This document shows, in pieces, positions 54,805-63,742 of a stretch of 64,000 nt of DNA. This DNA comes from RPQJ01 sp046347155 (GTDB taxonomy: Bacteria > Pseudomonadota > Gammaproteobacteria > Steroidobacterales > Steroidobacteraceae). The position numbers were made by a program, and so were the translations under genes. How positions within the stretch are numbered: the stretch's first letter is position 1; every line of letters starts with the position of its first letter. The notes below the pieces were generated by a model. That model worked only from the letters and a program-made list of their open reading frames with translations. It made no database searches and was not told the origin of the DNA. The stretch is taken from NCBI GenBank assembly GCA_046347155.1, contig JAXMGT010000001.1:744001-808000 (forward strand). Direction: 5' to 3'.

Positions 54805-57615
54805 TCAGCCGGCTTCCTGGCGGGGCCAGAGTTCCTCGGGCTGGAACCGCCCGGTGGCCGTGAGCTGGTAACGCGCGGCGCGCTCGGACCGCAGGCGCAC
54901 CCGCCGGCGCATGAACTGCGTGTCCTCGACGTTGTCGAGCGACGTCGAGTGGGCGAACAGGAAGCCCTGGCCGGCGACGCACCCGAGCTCGAGCAGCGTG
55001 ACCGCCTGAGCCTCGTTCTCGATGCCCTCGGCCACCGTCTCGAGCCCGAGCGTTGCGCCGAGCATGATGACCGCGCGGGCGAGTTCCGGGCCGCCGTCCT
55101 GCTCGGTCAGGCGGCTGACGAACGCGCGGTCGATCTTCAGGATGTCGATCGGGAAGCGGTGCAGGTACGAGAGCGACGAATAGCCGACGCCGAAGTCGTC
55201 GATCGCGAGGCGGACGCCGAGCGCCTTCAGCTCGCGGAAGCGCTCGAGGTTGCCCTCGTTCGTGTGCATGATCGTGCTTTCGGTGAGCTCGATCACGAGG
55301 TTGCCCGGTTCGAGGCCGGACTGCTCGAGCGCGTCGCGCACGTCGCGCACGAGGTCGCCCTGCTGCAGGTGGCGGCCCGAGATGTTCACGGCCACCCGCA
55401 GCCCGTCGCCGGCCGAGACCGTGCGACTCCACTGCTGGACCTGCGTGCAGGCGTCGATCAGCACCTTGCGCCCGATCTCGATGATGCGGTTCGACTCCTC
55501 GGCGATCGGGATGAACTCGTTCGGCATCACGAGCCCGCGGGTCGGGTGCTTCCAGCGCACCAGCGCCTCGACGCCGAGGAGCTCGCGGCGCGTCAGGTCG
55601 ACGACCGGCTGGAACTCGACGAAGAACTCGTCGCGCGCCAGCGCCTGGTCGATGTCCTGCTCGAGGTCCAGGCGCTCGCGCAGCTGCTCCTGCATGTGCG
55701 GCCGGAAGACGACGCAGCGGGACTTGCCGGCCGCCTTCGCGTTGTACATCGCGATGTCGGCCTTGCGCAGCAGCTGTGCCGCCTCGTCGCCCGGCTGGGA
55801 GCAGGCGACGCCGATGCTCGCGGCCGTGTCTGTCTCGCGTCCCTCGACCATCAGCGGCGTCTCGAACGCGGCGGCGATCGGGGCCGCCATCCGTTCCACG
55901 TCGTTCTCGTCCGCGATGCCCTCGAGCAGGATCGCGAACTCGTCGCCACCGAGGCGGGCGACCGTGTCCGAGGCCCGGGTCGCCTGCACGAGGCGCTGCG
56001 CCGCGGCGCGGAGCAGCTGGTCGCCGGCGTCGTGGCCGAGCGAGTCGTTCACGTTCTTGAAGTTGTCGAGGTCGATGAACATCACGACGACGCGATGTCC
56101 CGTGCGCTGCGAGAGGGCGAGCGCATGCTCGACCCGGTTCCAGAACAGGCTGCGGTTCGCGAGCAGCGTGAGCGAGTCGTGGAACGCGAGTTGGCGCAGC
56201 TGCTCCTCGAGCGTCTTGCGCTCGCTCACGTCGCGGAAGTTGAGCGCGAAGCCGCCGATCGCAGGGTCGTGCAGCAGGTTCGTGCCCTTGCATTCGAGCG
56301 TGCTGCGCCGGTCGCCGGTGCCGACCGAGGCCTCGATCGGGCCGATCGTGCGGCCGGGTGCCGCCGCCACCTCGGACAGGAAGCCCTGCAGGCGCTCGCG
56401 GTCGGCGTCGGTCCAGAGCTCGAGCAGGTTCCGGCCGACCAGGTCCTCCGGGTTGACCGCGAACGTGCGCTCGGCGGCCGGCGACGCATAGCGCAGCTGG
56501 CCGTCGACGTCGGCGATCATGAACACGTCCGACGAGTTGCGGATCAGCGAGGCGTAGCGCGCCTCGACCATCCCGGCCGCCCGCCGCTCGCGCAGCAGCG
56601 CATCGTCGCGGGACAGCACGCCCTGCCGCAGCATCACGAGTGCAGTGACCGCGAAGATCAGGATCGTCATCGTGTTGACGGGGCTCGCGGTCTTGCTGCT
56701 CTCGACGTAGACGAGCACCAGGAACGACACCATCATCGCGATGTAGGGCAGGCCCTGCATGAGCGCGGACGTGAATGCGCTCGGGGTGCGCCGCTTGGTC
56801 GGTGCGCCGCGCAACTGCTCGCGGGCCGCGGCCGCCAGCCAGATGTAGCACGACAGGTAGATCACGTCGGAGAGTCCGCCCGGCAGGTAGCTGCCGGACA
56901 CCTTGCTCATCGCCCAGACGATGTCGGCGAGCGACATGCAGGCGAACCCGAGCGTCAGCATCAGCAGCGAGCGGCGCTGGATCGGCGCCGCGCCCGAATG
57001 CATGAGCAGCACGCCGCAGGCGAGCAGCGTCAGGCAGTTCATCGCGATGTAGGTCTGGGCGATCACGTGCTTCAGCACGTCGGCGTCGCGCTGGGCGGCC
57101 GCCGTCGGCGCGATCACGCAGTACCAGAAGAACGCGCCGAATCCGAGCAGCAGGATCACCGTGTCGAGCCCGAGGCGCGCCCACTGCACGCGGACGGCCG
57201 CGGCCCGGATCACCGTCAGCACCGCCGCGAACACCAGCGGGTAGAACGCCGTGAAGAACACGTCGCCGATCGACGGGAATGGGTCGCGACCGAACAGCCA
57301 GTACGTCGAGTTGATCATGTTGCCGACGCTGTAGACCGACAGCGCGGCGGTGAGCAGGGCCCAGGTGCGGCGGGAGGCCGGGTCCCCGGCGCCCCGGGTC
57401 GCCATGCCGGCGAGCACGGTCACGCCGATGCTCGCGATCGTGTCGGAATACAGGTTGAAGATCTCGAGCGCGCGGCGCCCGGTGCTGTCGACGAGGATCA
57501 GCAGGATCGCAATGACCAGGTAGACGAACAGAGCAACGGTCACCCGTCCGGTCCAGCCTTCGCTGAATCGTTCACGGCCTGCGGCCGCTTCTCCGGTCGG
57601 TGGTGCTGGCGTCAT
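54805..57615 (-). CDS. PAS-GGDEF-EAL membrane protein (cyclic-di-GMP)
   Basis: A 936-residue membrane protein from the ATG at 57615. About nine hydrophobic helices (25-345) form an N-terminal sensor. A PAS domain follows at about 375-500 (MIADVDGQLRYASPAAE). The diguanylate cyclase has an intact GGDEF at 556-560, and the EAL phosphodiesterase has EAL at 683-685 and DDFGVGYSS. Both enzymatic motifs are intact, so it could make or degrade cyclic-di-GMP depending on signal. It is the largest single gene on this side of the window. Confidence 0.94.
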   Translation of the reverse strand: MTPAPPTGEAAAGRERFSEGWTGRVTVALFVYLVIAILLILVDSTGRRALEIFNLYSDTIASIGVTVLAGMATRGAGDPASRRTWALLTAALSVYSVGNMINSTYWLFGRDPFPSIGDVFFTAFYPLVFAAVLTVIRAAAVRVQWARLGLDTVILLLGFGAFFWYCVIAPTAAAQRDADVLKHVIAQTYIAMNCLTLLACGVLLMHSGAAPIQRRSLLMLTLGFACMSLADIVWAMSKVSGSYLPGGLSDVIYLSCYIWLAAAAREQLRGAPTKRRTPSAFTSALMQGLPYIAMMVSFLVLVYVESSKTASPVNTMTILIFAVTALVMLRQGVLSRDDALLRERRAAGMVEARYASLIRNSSDVFMIADVDGQLRYASPAAERTFAVNPEDLVGRNLLELWTDADRERLQGFLSEVAAAPGRTIGPIEASVGTGDRRSTLECKGTNLLHDPAIGGFALNFRDVSERKTLEEQLRQLAFHDSLTLLANRSLFWNRVEHALALSQRTGHRVVVMFIDLDNFKNVNDSLGHDAGDQLLRAAAQRLVQATRASDTVARLGGDEFAILLEGIADENDVERMAAPIAAAFETPLMVEGRETDTAASIGVACSQPGDEAAQLLRKADIAMYNAKAAGKSRCVVFRPHMQEQLRERLDLEQDIDQALARDEFFVEFQPVVDLTRRELLGVEALVRWKHPTRGLVMPNEFIPIAEESNRIIEIGRKVLIDACTQVQQWSRTVSAGDGLRVAVNISGRHLQQGDLVRDVRDALEQSGLEPGNLVIELTESTIMHTNEGNLERFRELKALGVRLAIDDFGVGYSSLSYLHRFPIDILKIDRAFVSRLTEQDGGPELARAVIMLGATLGLETVAEGIENEAQAVTLLELGCVAGQGFLFAHSTSLDNVEDTQFMRRRVRLRSERAARYQLTATGRFQPEELWPRQEAG

Positions 57616-57819
57616 TCTTGTTGCCGCGCGCCGTCCAATCGCGCTCCGTCCACGGATGCACTGCGAATGAAGCCCGATCGGGCCCCCCGGCATCCGTGAC
57701 GCAGTTCCGAAAAAAGCCGTCGCGCGCGTGACCGGACGCACACCGCGCGCTATCTAGGATCGCGGACGGCCCCGGGCTCGAACGCCGGGGTGGACGGGCC
57801 CCGCGACCGGGGGCGTCGG

Positions 57820-57841
57820 CCGCGGCCCGGCGGGGCCGCGG
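57820..57841 (-). terminator. Hairpin after DUF3149 gene
   Basis: CCGCGGCCC-GGCG-GGGCCGCGG, a 9-bp perfect stem with a 4-base loop, starts 8 bases after the minus-strand stop at 57850. No T tract. Confidence 0.45.
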
Positions 57842-57849
57842 GCCGGGCT

Positions 57850-57996
57850 TCAGTCCCAGCCTTCCTTGCCCGGTTTCTCGTTCATGAGTCTGCGGACGTG
57901 GATGAACAGGTAGATCGCCATGACCAGGATGAATGCGATGACGCCGATGCTCAGCAGTCCGACGTCGCTCGAGAACAGGTCCTTCATCAGTTCCAT
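57850..57996 (-). CDS. DUF3149 small membrane protein
   Basis: A 48-residue protein from the ATG at 57996, with GGAG 7 bases upstream. It starts MELMKDLFSSDVGLLS, the conserved DUF3149 opening, followed by one membrane helix (IGVIAFILVMAIYLFIHV) and a short charged tail. Function unknown. An upstream extension to 58155 is unsupported. Confidence 0.85.
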   Translation of the reverse strand: MELMKDLFSSDVGLLSIGVIAFILVMAIYLFIHVRRLMNEKPGKEGWD

Positions 57997-58180
57997 GGGC
58001 GGACTCCGCTGGGGCCGACGGTGCGCCGAACGTAGATCGCCGGACCGGGGTGCGCCATCCGTGCTCACCACGATGATTCTTCGGGCATTTTCCCTTCCGA
58101 TCGGGTACCCTTGCCGCCCGTGGGCGGGGCTCCCGGCGGGACCTCGTCGCGGCAAGGACCGGGAGCGGACGACCTACACG

Positions 58181-59020
58181 ATGCGGTTGACCAGGACGAC
58201 GGTACTCATTGCGCTCGCGACGGGCGCGCTCACCCTCGGCGGCACGGCCGCCGCCCGCGAATCGGCCGCGGCACCGGACCTCCGCTCCAGCGCCTTCTAC
58301 ATCGTCGACGCGCACGACTCCACGGTGCTCGCGGCCCGCAACGAACAGAAGGCCGCCCCGATCGCCTCGATCACGAAGCTGATGACGGCGCTGGTCGTGC
58401 TCGAGTCCGACCCGAAGATGGACGAGGTCATCACGATCTCGAAGGACGACGCGATCGCGACCCAGAAGAGCGGCTCGCGGTTGTCGCCGGGGGCGCGGCT
58501 CGCGCGGCGCGACCTGCTGCATCTCGCGCTCATGTCCTCGGAGAACCGGGCGGCGCACGCGCTCTGCCGCACCTACCCGGGCGGCGAGCCCGCCTGCGTG
58601 CGCGCGATGAACCAGAAGGCCCGCGCGCTCGGCATGCAGTCGGCGCACTTCGTCGAACCCACCGGGCTGTCGAGCTCGAACGTGTCGAGTGCGGTGGACC
58701 TGGCGCTGCTGGTGCGCGCCGCCGCCGAGAATCCGGTGATCCGCGAGTACTCGACCGACGCCGAGCACACCGTCTACGTGCGTGGCCGGCCGATGCAGTT
58801 CCGCAGCACGAACTCGCTCGTCAAGAAGGCCGACTGGCAGGTGACCGTGCAGAAGACCGGCTACATCGCCGAGGCCGGCCGCTGCCTCGTGATGCAGGCG
58901 ATCATCGACGGCCGCGACGTCGTGATCGTGCTGCTGAATTCCTGGGGCCGGCTCACCCGCATCGGCGACGCCAACCGGGTCCGCGACTGGATGGAGACCT
59001 ACCACCCCGACCAGGGGTGA
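58181..59020 (+). CDS. pbpG: D-alanyl-D-alanine endopeptidase (PBP7-type)
   Basis: A 279-residue exported penicillin-binding protein from ATG 58181 with a signal peptide (about 1-26). The three PBP motifs are intact: Ser63-x-x-Lys66 (SITK), Ser120-x-Asn122 (SEN) and Lys225-Thr-Gly227 (KTG). It is the length of PBP7/PbpG-type enzymes, which cut D-Ala-meso-diaminopimelate cross-links in peptidoglycan. It converges with the D-amino-acid operon, 16 bp from the dgcA stop. Confidence 0.92.
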   Translation: MRLTRTTVLIALATGALTLGGTAAARESAAAPDLRSSAFYIVDAHDSTVLAARNEQKAAPIASITKLMTALVVLESDPKMDEVITISKDDAIATQKSGSRLSPGARLARRDLLHLALMSSENRAAHALCRTYPGGEPACVRAMNQKARALGMQSAHFVEPTGLSSSNVSSAVDLALLVRAAAENPVIREYSTDAEHTVYVRGRPMQFRSTNSLVKKADWQVTVQKTGYIAEAGRCLVMQAIIDGRDVVIVLLNSWGRLTRIGDANRVRDWMETYHPDQG

Positions 59021-59036
59021 GGGCCGGGCGCGGGCG

Positions 59037-60020
59037 TCAGCCCCAGAGTCCGGGGTCCGGCGGCTCGACGTACCCCCCCGCGTAGCGCATCGACGGCGAC
59101 CGGTCCCCGGCCTGCAGCAGCGGGCCGTCCAGGTCGACGTAACGGCACCGTTGCGCCAGCAGGCACGCGGGCGCCATCGCGAGCGACGTCCCGCACATGT
59201 TCCCGACCATCAGGCCGAGCCCGAGGCGCCGGGCCGAGTCGGCCGTGGCGAGTGCCTCGGTGAGGCCGCCGCACTTGTCGAGTTTCAGGTTCACGAAGTC
59301 GTACCGGCCCGCCAGGCCGGCGAGCGATGCGCGGTCCGTGCAGGATTCGTCGGCGGCGAGCGGTATGCAGGGCTCGAGCCCGTCGAGTTCCGCATCGGCG
59401 CCGCGCGGCAGCGGTTGCTCGACCAGTTCGACGCCGAGATCCCGCAGCGCCGGCAGCAGGCGCTCGAGCCGTGCGCGGGTCCAGGACTGGTTGGCGTCGA
59501 CGACCAGCCGCGTGCCCGGCAGTTCCTCGCGCGCAATCCTCACGATGTCGAGTGCGCGGTCCGCATCCACCTTCAGCTTCACGAGCGGGTGGCCGGCCAG
59601 TGCGCGGGCGCGGCGCCGCGTCGTCGCGTCGTCGGCGATCCCGATCGTGCAGGCCGTCAGCACCGGTCGCGGCGGATCGAGGCCGGCCAGCCGCCAGGCC
59701 GGCCGGCCCGACTGCTTGGCGCGCAGGTCCCACAACGCGCAGTCGAGCGCGTTGCGCGCGCCGCCGGCCGGCAGCAGGCCGAGCAGCGAGGTGCCCGTGA
59801 GGCCGTCTTCGAGTGCGCCGCGCACCGATTCGACCTGCGCCGCGATGCCCTCGGGCGTCTCGCCGTCGTAGTCGACGCCGGCGGCCTCGCCCCGCCCGCG
59901 ATGACCGTCGGCGTCCGTGAGCGTCGCGACCACGACCGGGACGTGCGTGATCGAGTCGCGGGCCGTCGCGAACGGCTCGCGCAGCGCCCAGCGTTCGAGC
60001 GACGTGGAGACCCCGATCAT
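59037..60020 (-). CDS. dgcA: Enolase-superfamily epimerase, DgcA-type
   Basis: A 327-residue enolase-superfamily protein from the ATG at 60020. The capping domain is followed by the barrel with the LKLKVD-type Lys (VKLKVD), metal ligands Asp in VVDANQSW, Glu in VEQPL and Asp in ADESC, and the second base Lys in LKLDKCGG. The layout is that of dipeptide (L-Ala-D/L-Glu) epimerases. The coupled DUF1611 neighbour, via an ATGA overlap, makes the DgcA role in D-glutamate utilisation more likely. It lies downstream of dgcN and converges with pbpG. Confidence 0.85.
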   Translation of the reverse strand: MIGVSTSLERWALREPFATARDSITHVPVVVATLTDADGHRGRGEAAGVDYDGETPEGIAAQVESVRGALEDGLTGTSLLGLLPAGGARNALDCALWDLRAKQSGRPAWRLAGLDPPRPVLTACTIGIADDATTRRRARALAGHPLVKLKVDADRALDIVRIAREELPGTRLVVDANQSWTRARLERLLPALRDLGVELVEQPLPRGADAELDGLEPCIPLAADESCTDRASLAGLAGRYDFVNLKLDKCGGLTEALATADSARRLGLGLMVGNMCGTSLAMAPACLLAQRCRYVDLDGPLLQAGDRSPSMRYAGGYVEPPDPGLWG

Positions 60021-61024
60021 CCGGCGAGCAGGGCCTCCGCGAGCGCATCGACGCCGCCCCTCAGCGGGTCGCAGGCCGGCAGTCCGAGTTCGCGCTCGAG
60101 CGCGGCCTGGTATCGGCGCCACGCCTCGTCGTCGAGCGTCGACGAATTGATCGACACGCCGGCACAGCGGATCGACGGACTGGTCAGCCGGCCGGCACGC
60201 AGGTACGCGTCGATCGCCTCGCCGAGTGGCGGGATCCGGAACCCCGGGTATTCCTCGATCGTCGTGCGCTCCGGGGCGTGGCACAGCACGATCGCGTCGG
60301 GCTGTGACCCGTGCAGCAGGCCGAGTGTCACGGCCGCGTAGGCCGGGTGGAACAGCGAGCCCTGGCCCTCGATGACGTCCCAGTGCGACGGGTCGGTGTC
60401 CGGAGACAGGGCCTCCGCGGCGCCAGCGAGGAAGTCTGCGACGACCGCGTCGATCGCGATGCCGCGGCCCGCGATCATGATCCCGGTCTGGCCCGTGGCC
60501 CGGAAGGTCGCGTCGGCGCCCCGTCGGCGCAGGGCCGTCGTGAGCGCAAGCGCCGTGTATTTCTTGCCGAGTGCGCAGTCGGTGCCGACCGTCAGCACCC
60601 GCCGTCCGCTCCGCCGCCGGCCGCTCGCGACCGGATAGCGCCCGTTCAGGTGGCGCACGTCCACGAGCCGCCCGCCGCGCCGTTCCGCGGCGGCCGCGAG
60701 GCGCGGGAATTCCGCGAGACGCGTGTGCATGCCGCTCACGACGTCGAGCCCCGCCTCGAGCGCGGCCTCGAGATCGTCCTGCCAGTGGGGCGGCAGCACG
60801 CCGCCCGTCGAGGCGACGCCGACGACCAGCGACCCGGCGCCGAGGGCCGCCGCGTCGCGTGGCGCGAGTCTCGGCAGACCGAGGCTCACCGTCGCCGCCG
60901 CGTGCGACCATTCGCCGAGCACGTCGTCGCGGCACCAGTCGCGCAAGCCGAACGCGGTCTTGCAGTCGGAGCGCAGCGTGGCGTCGCCGAGGTAGAGCAG
61001 GTAGGGCTTGCGCAGGACCAGCAC
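60017..61024 (-). CDS. dgcN: DUF1611 protein, DgcN-type N-acetyltransferase
   Basis: A 335-residue protein from GTG 61024 that starts MLVLRKPYLLYLGDA, the normal DgcN N-terminus; further upstream frame is unsupported. The C-terminal half is a P-loop domain, LTVGTDCALGKKYTALALT, and INSSTLDDEA is near the end. DUF1611 proteins include DgcN, which acetylates D-glutamate so that DgcA can epimerise it. The gene overlaps dgcA by ATGA and follows the deacylase gene by 8 bp. Confidence 0.87.
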   Translation of the reverse strand: MLVLRKPYLLYLGDATLRSDCKTAFGLRDWCRDDVLGEWSHAAATVSLGLPRLAPRDAAALGAGSLVVGVASTGGVLPPHWQDDLEAALEAGLDVVSGMHTRLAEFPRLAAAAERRGGRLVDVRHLNGRYPVASGRRRSGRRVLTVGTDCALGKKYTALALTTALRRRGADATFRATGQTGIMIAGRGIAIDAVVADFLAGAAEALSPDTDPSHWDVIEGQGSLFHPAYAAVTLGLLHGSQPDAIVLCHAPERTTIEEYPGFRIPPLGEAIDAYLRAGRLTSPSIRCAGVSINSSTLDDEAWRRYQAALERELGLPACDPLRGGVDALAEALLAG

Positions 61025-61032
61025 GGTCGTGC

Positions 61033-62547
61033 TCAGCGGGTCGGGGCCGGCCGACGCAGCACCCGGCCGGGGCGCGCGCCGGTCACCGTGCCGTCCAGGA
61101 CGACCCAGGTTCCCGACACCATCACGTCCGGGATCCCGACCGGCGGCGCTGCGGGCTCCGCGACCGTCGAGCGGTCCGAGACCGTCGCCGGGTCGAACAG
61201 CACGAGGTCGGCGACCTGTCCGGCCGCGATGCGCCCGCGGTCCGGGAGACCGAGCCAGCCGGCCGACAGGCCGGTCATCTTGTGGATCGCCACCTCGAGC
61301 GAGAGCACGTGCTCGTCGCGCACGTAGCGGCCCAGCACGCGCGCGAACGCGCCTGCACCGCGCGGGTGCGAGCCGTGCAGCGAGCCGTCGCTGCAGAACA
61401 TGATCGCGGGATTCGCGATGAACCAGCGCAGGTCGTCGTCGGCCATCGACGTGACGAGCACGCTCTCCTGCCGGGGGCCGTCCTCGCCGCCGGCGTCCGT
61501 CTCGCGGACGATGCGCATGTAGGCCTCGACCGGCGTCAGGTGCCAGGCGGCCGCGACCTCCGCGAGCGTGCGGCCGGCGAGCGACGGGTCCGGGCCGTAG
61601 CGGCCGAGCCGGATCGCGCCGGGACCGCCGTTGTCCGCGATCGCCTTCGACACCTTGTCCGCGTTGAACCAGTCGCGGTCGGGGACCATCACCCGGATCG
61701 TCGCGTGCCAGTAGTCGTAGGGGTACACGTCGGCCGAAAGCTTCACGCTGTCGCGGCGCGCCTGCTCGAAATAGTCCGGCATCCGGGTCGCGGCCTGGTG
61801 CCAGACCGGGGTCGTGCCGAGCTTGATGTGGGAGATCTCGACCGGCAGGCCCGCCTCGCGCCCGATGCGCAGCACCTCGTCCCACGATTCGAACACCGCG
61901 TTGCCCTCGTCTCGCACGTGGCTCACGTAGTAGCCACCATGGGCCGCCGCGACGCGCGCGAGCGCGACCACCTCGTCGGTCGACGAGAAATGCGCCTCCT
62001 CGTACTCGAGGCCCGTGGACAGGCCGAAGGCCCCGGCCGCGAGTTCCCGGTCGAGCAGTGCCGACATCCGCGACACCTCGGCCGGCGTCGCGGCGCGGTA
62101 CAGGTCCGCGCCCATCACCCCCGCACGCAGCGTCGACTGGCCGGCCAGGCTCGCGACGTTGATCGCGGCCGGGTGCGCCTCGAGCGCGGCATACCACTCG
62201 GCGAGCGGGTAGGGCGACTCACCGTCCTGCCCGACGACGACGGTGGTGACCCCCTGGCGCGTCAGCGTCGCCGCGTCCGGGTCGTCGAGGAGTCCTTCGT
62301 CGGCATGGCTGTGCATGTCGATGAACCCGGGCGCGAGCGCGAGCCCGCGCGCCTCGAGCACCGGTTCACCGGGTCGTGGCTCGAGGCCCGTGCCCACCTC
62401 GGTGATCCGCTCGCCCGTGACCCGCACGTCGGCGACCCGGCCCGGCGAGCCGGTGCCGTCGTAGACGACTGCACCGCGGACCAGTGCATCGGCCGGCGCG
62501 GTGGCGGGCAGCCAGGCGATCAACGCGAAAACGATGCCGCACCGCAT
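61033..62547 (-). CDS. N-acyl-D-amino-acid deacylase (amidohydrolase)
   Basis: A 504-residue exported amidohydrolase with a signal peptide (FALIAWLPATAPADA). Metal-site motifs of D-aminoacylases are visible: FIDMHSHAD near the start, the bridging-region YEEAHFSS, HVRDEG, then EISHIKLG and a late CSDGSLHGSHPRG. In this family N-acyl-D-amino acids are cut to D-amino acid and carboxylate. It heads a three-gene operon with dgcN and dgcA, so its product may be the D-amino acid that they convert. It is divergent from the lysozyme-inhibitor gene. Confidence 0.9.
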   Translation of the reverse strand: MRCGIVFALIAWLPATAPADALVRGAVVYDGTGSPGRVADVRVTGERITEVGTGLEPRPGEPVLEARGLALAPGFIDMHSHADEGLLDDPDAATLTRQGVTTVVVGQDGESPYPLAEWYAALEAHPAAINVASLAGQSTLRAGVMGADLYRAATPAEVSRMSALLDRELAAGAFGLSTGLEYEEAHFSSTDEVVALARVAAAHGGYYVSHVRDEGNAVFESWDEVLRIGREAGLPVEISHIKLGTTPVWHQAATRMPDYFEQARRDSVKLSADVYPYDYWHATIRVMVPDRDWFNADKVSKAIADNGGPGAIRLGRYGPDPSLAGRTLAEVAAAWHLTPVEAYMRIVRETDAGGEDGPRQESVLVTSMADDDLRWFIANPAIMFCSDGSLHGSHPRGAGAFARVLGRYVRDEHVLSLEVAIHKMTGLSAGWLGLPDRGRIAAGQVADLVLFDPATVSDRSTVAEPAAPPVGIPDVMVSGTWVVLDGTVTGARPGRVLRRPAPTR

Positions 62548-62705
62548 GCGCTCTCCAGTCCCCGGGGCGCCCGCCGGACCGCGGGCGGGGCAGTATCGGC
62601 GGCGCTCGACGCACCGGTCAACGCGTCGTCGGGCGTCCTATACTGCGGGGGCAGGACCCGGGTTCGAGCACCGCGTCGCGGCCCCGAGGTCCCTGGGGTG
62701 CCGCC

Positions 62706-63341
62706 ATGCATCGTCTCCACGCCCTCCGGGCTCTCGCACTGCTCACCGTCGCCGCCGCGCTGCCGGCCGCGCCGTCGTTCGCCGCCGGTGACACCGAGCC
62801 GTCCTATTCGTGCGCGAAGGTCGAGAAGGGCTCGGTCGAGGCGCTCGTCTGCAGCGACGCGGGACTCTCCGCGCTCGACCGGAAGCTCGCGGGCGTCTAC
62901 GCGGAGGCCACGCGCAAGGCGGCGAACGAGCACCCGCCGGTGCTCGCGGCCACCCAGCGGGGCTGGATCAAGGGCCGCGACGACTGCTGGAAGGACAAGG
63001 ACGTTCACGCGTGCGTGGCGGACGCGTACACGATGCGCATCGTCGAACTGCAGGCGCGCTACCGGCTGGTGGCACAGACGGGGCCCGTGACGTTTGCCTG
63101 CGACGGCGACCCCCGCAATGAACTCGTGGTCACGTACTTCAAGACCGATCCCGCGTCGATGATCGCCGAACGTGGCGACGAGACCTCGCTGATGATCCAG
63201 CAGGTCGCGGCCAGCGGCGCGCGCTACCAGGGACGCAACGAGAGCTTCTGGGAGCACCAGGGCGTCGCGACCGTCGTGTGGGGCTACGAGGCGAAGCCGA
63301 TGCAGTGCCGTCCGCAGCCGGCGGCGGGCCAGCGGCCGTGA
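62706..63341 (+). CDS. LprI-MliC fused lysozyme inhibitor
   Basis: A 211-residue exported protein from ATG 62706 with a signal peptide (ALLTVAAALPAAPSFA). Residues about 30-120 are an LprI-like helical domain with paired cysteines (SCAKVEKGSVEALVCSD, then DDCWKDKDVHACVADAY). Residues about 128-205 are an MliC-like beta-barrel (FACDGDPRNELVVTYFK, ending MQCRP). Both families inhibit lysozyme, so a two-domain inhibitor is inferred. It overlaps the next start (GTGA) and is divergent from the D-amino-acid operon. Confidence 0.85.
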   Translation: MHRLHALRALALLTVAAALPAAPSFAAGDTEPSYSCAKVEKGSVEALVCSDAGLSALDRKLAGVYAEATRKAANEHPPVLAATQRGWIKGRDDCWKDKDVHACVADAYTMRIVELQARYRLVAQTGPVTFACDGDPRNELVVTYFKTDPASMIAERGDETSLMIQQVAASGARYQGRNESFWEHQGVATVVWGYEAKPMQCRPQPAAGQRP

Positions 63342-63742
63342 TCGGCGCCTGGTCCGCGCACGCGCAGTCGTTCCTGCTCGTGGCGACCGTGCTGTCGGCC
63401 GTCGGGCTCTCGCTGCCGATCCTGCTGGTGCCGCTCGCGTGGGCACGCCGGTTCGGCTGGACGATCCCCGGGCAGACGGACCTCGCGGTCTACTTCGGCC
63501 GCAGCCTCGGCGTGCTCGCGGTGACGATCAACCTGCTGACGTTGCGCGCGGCGCTCACCGGCGTCGCGCTGGTGCCCGCGTTCGAGGTGACGCTGGTCGT
63601 TTCGCTGCTGATGGTGGTCATCCACGCGTACGGCGCGGTGCGACGGGTGCAGCCCGTGAGCGAGACGATCGAGATCGGGTTCTGGGCGGCGATCGCGCTG
63701 CTCGCGCTCGCCTGCTGGCCCGCGGCTGTCGTCAGCTCGTGA
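63338..63742 (+). CDS. Four-helix membrane protein
   Basis: A 134-residue membrane protein from GTG 63338, whose GTGA overlap with the inhibitor gene supports the start. Four hydrophobic helices are seen at about 10-33, 50-70, 78-95 and 110-130. No family recognised. It is probably co-expressed with the lysozyme inhibitor and ends 11 bp into the convergent TPR gene. Confidence 0.7.
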   Translation: MIGAWSAHAQSFLLVATVLSAVGLSLPILLVPLAWARRFGWTIPGQTDLAVYFGRSLGVLAVTINLLTLRAALTGVALVPAFEVTLVVSLLMVVIHAYGAVRRVQPVSETIEIGFWAAIALLALACWPAAVVSS

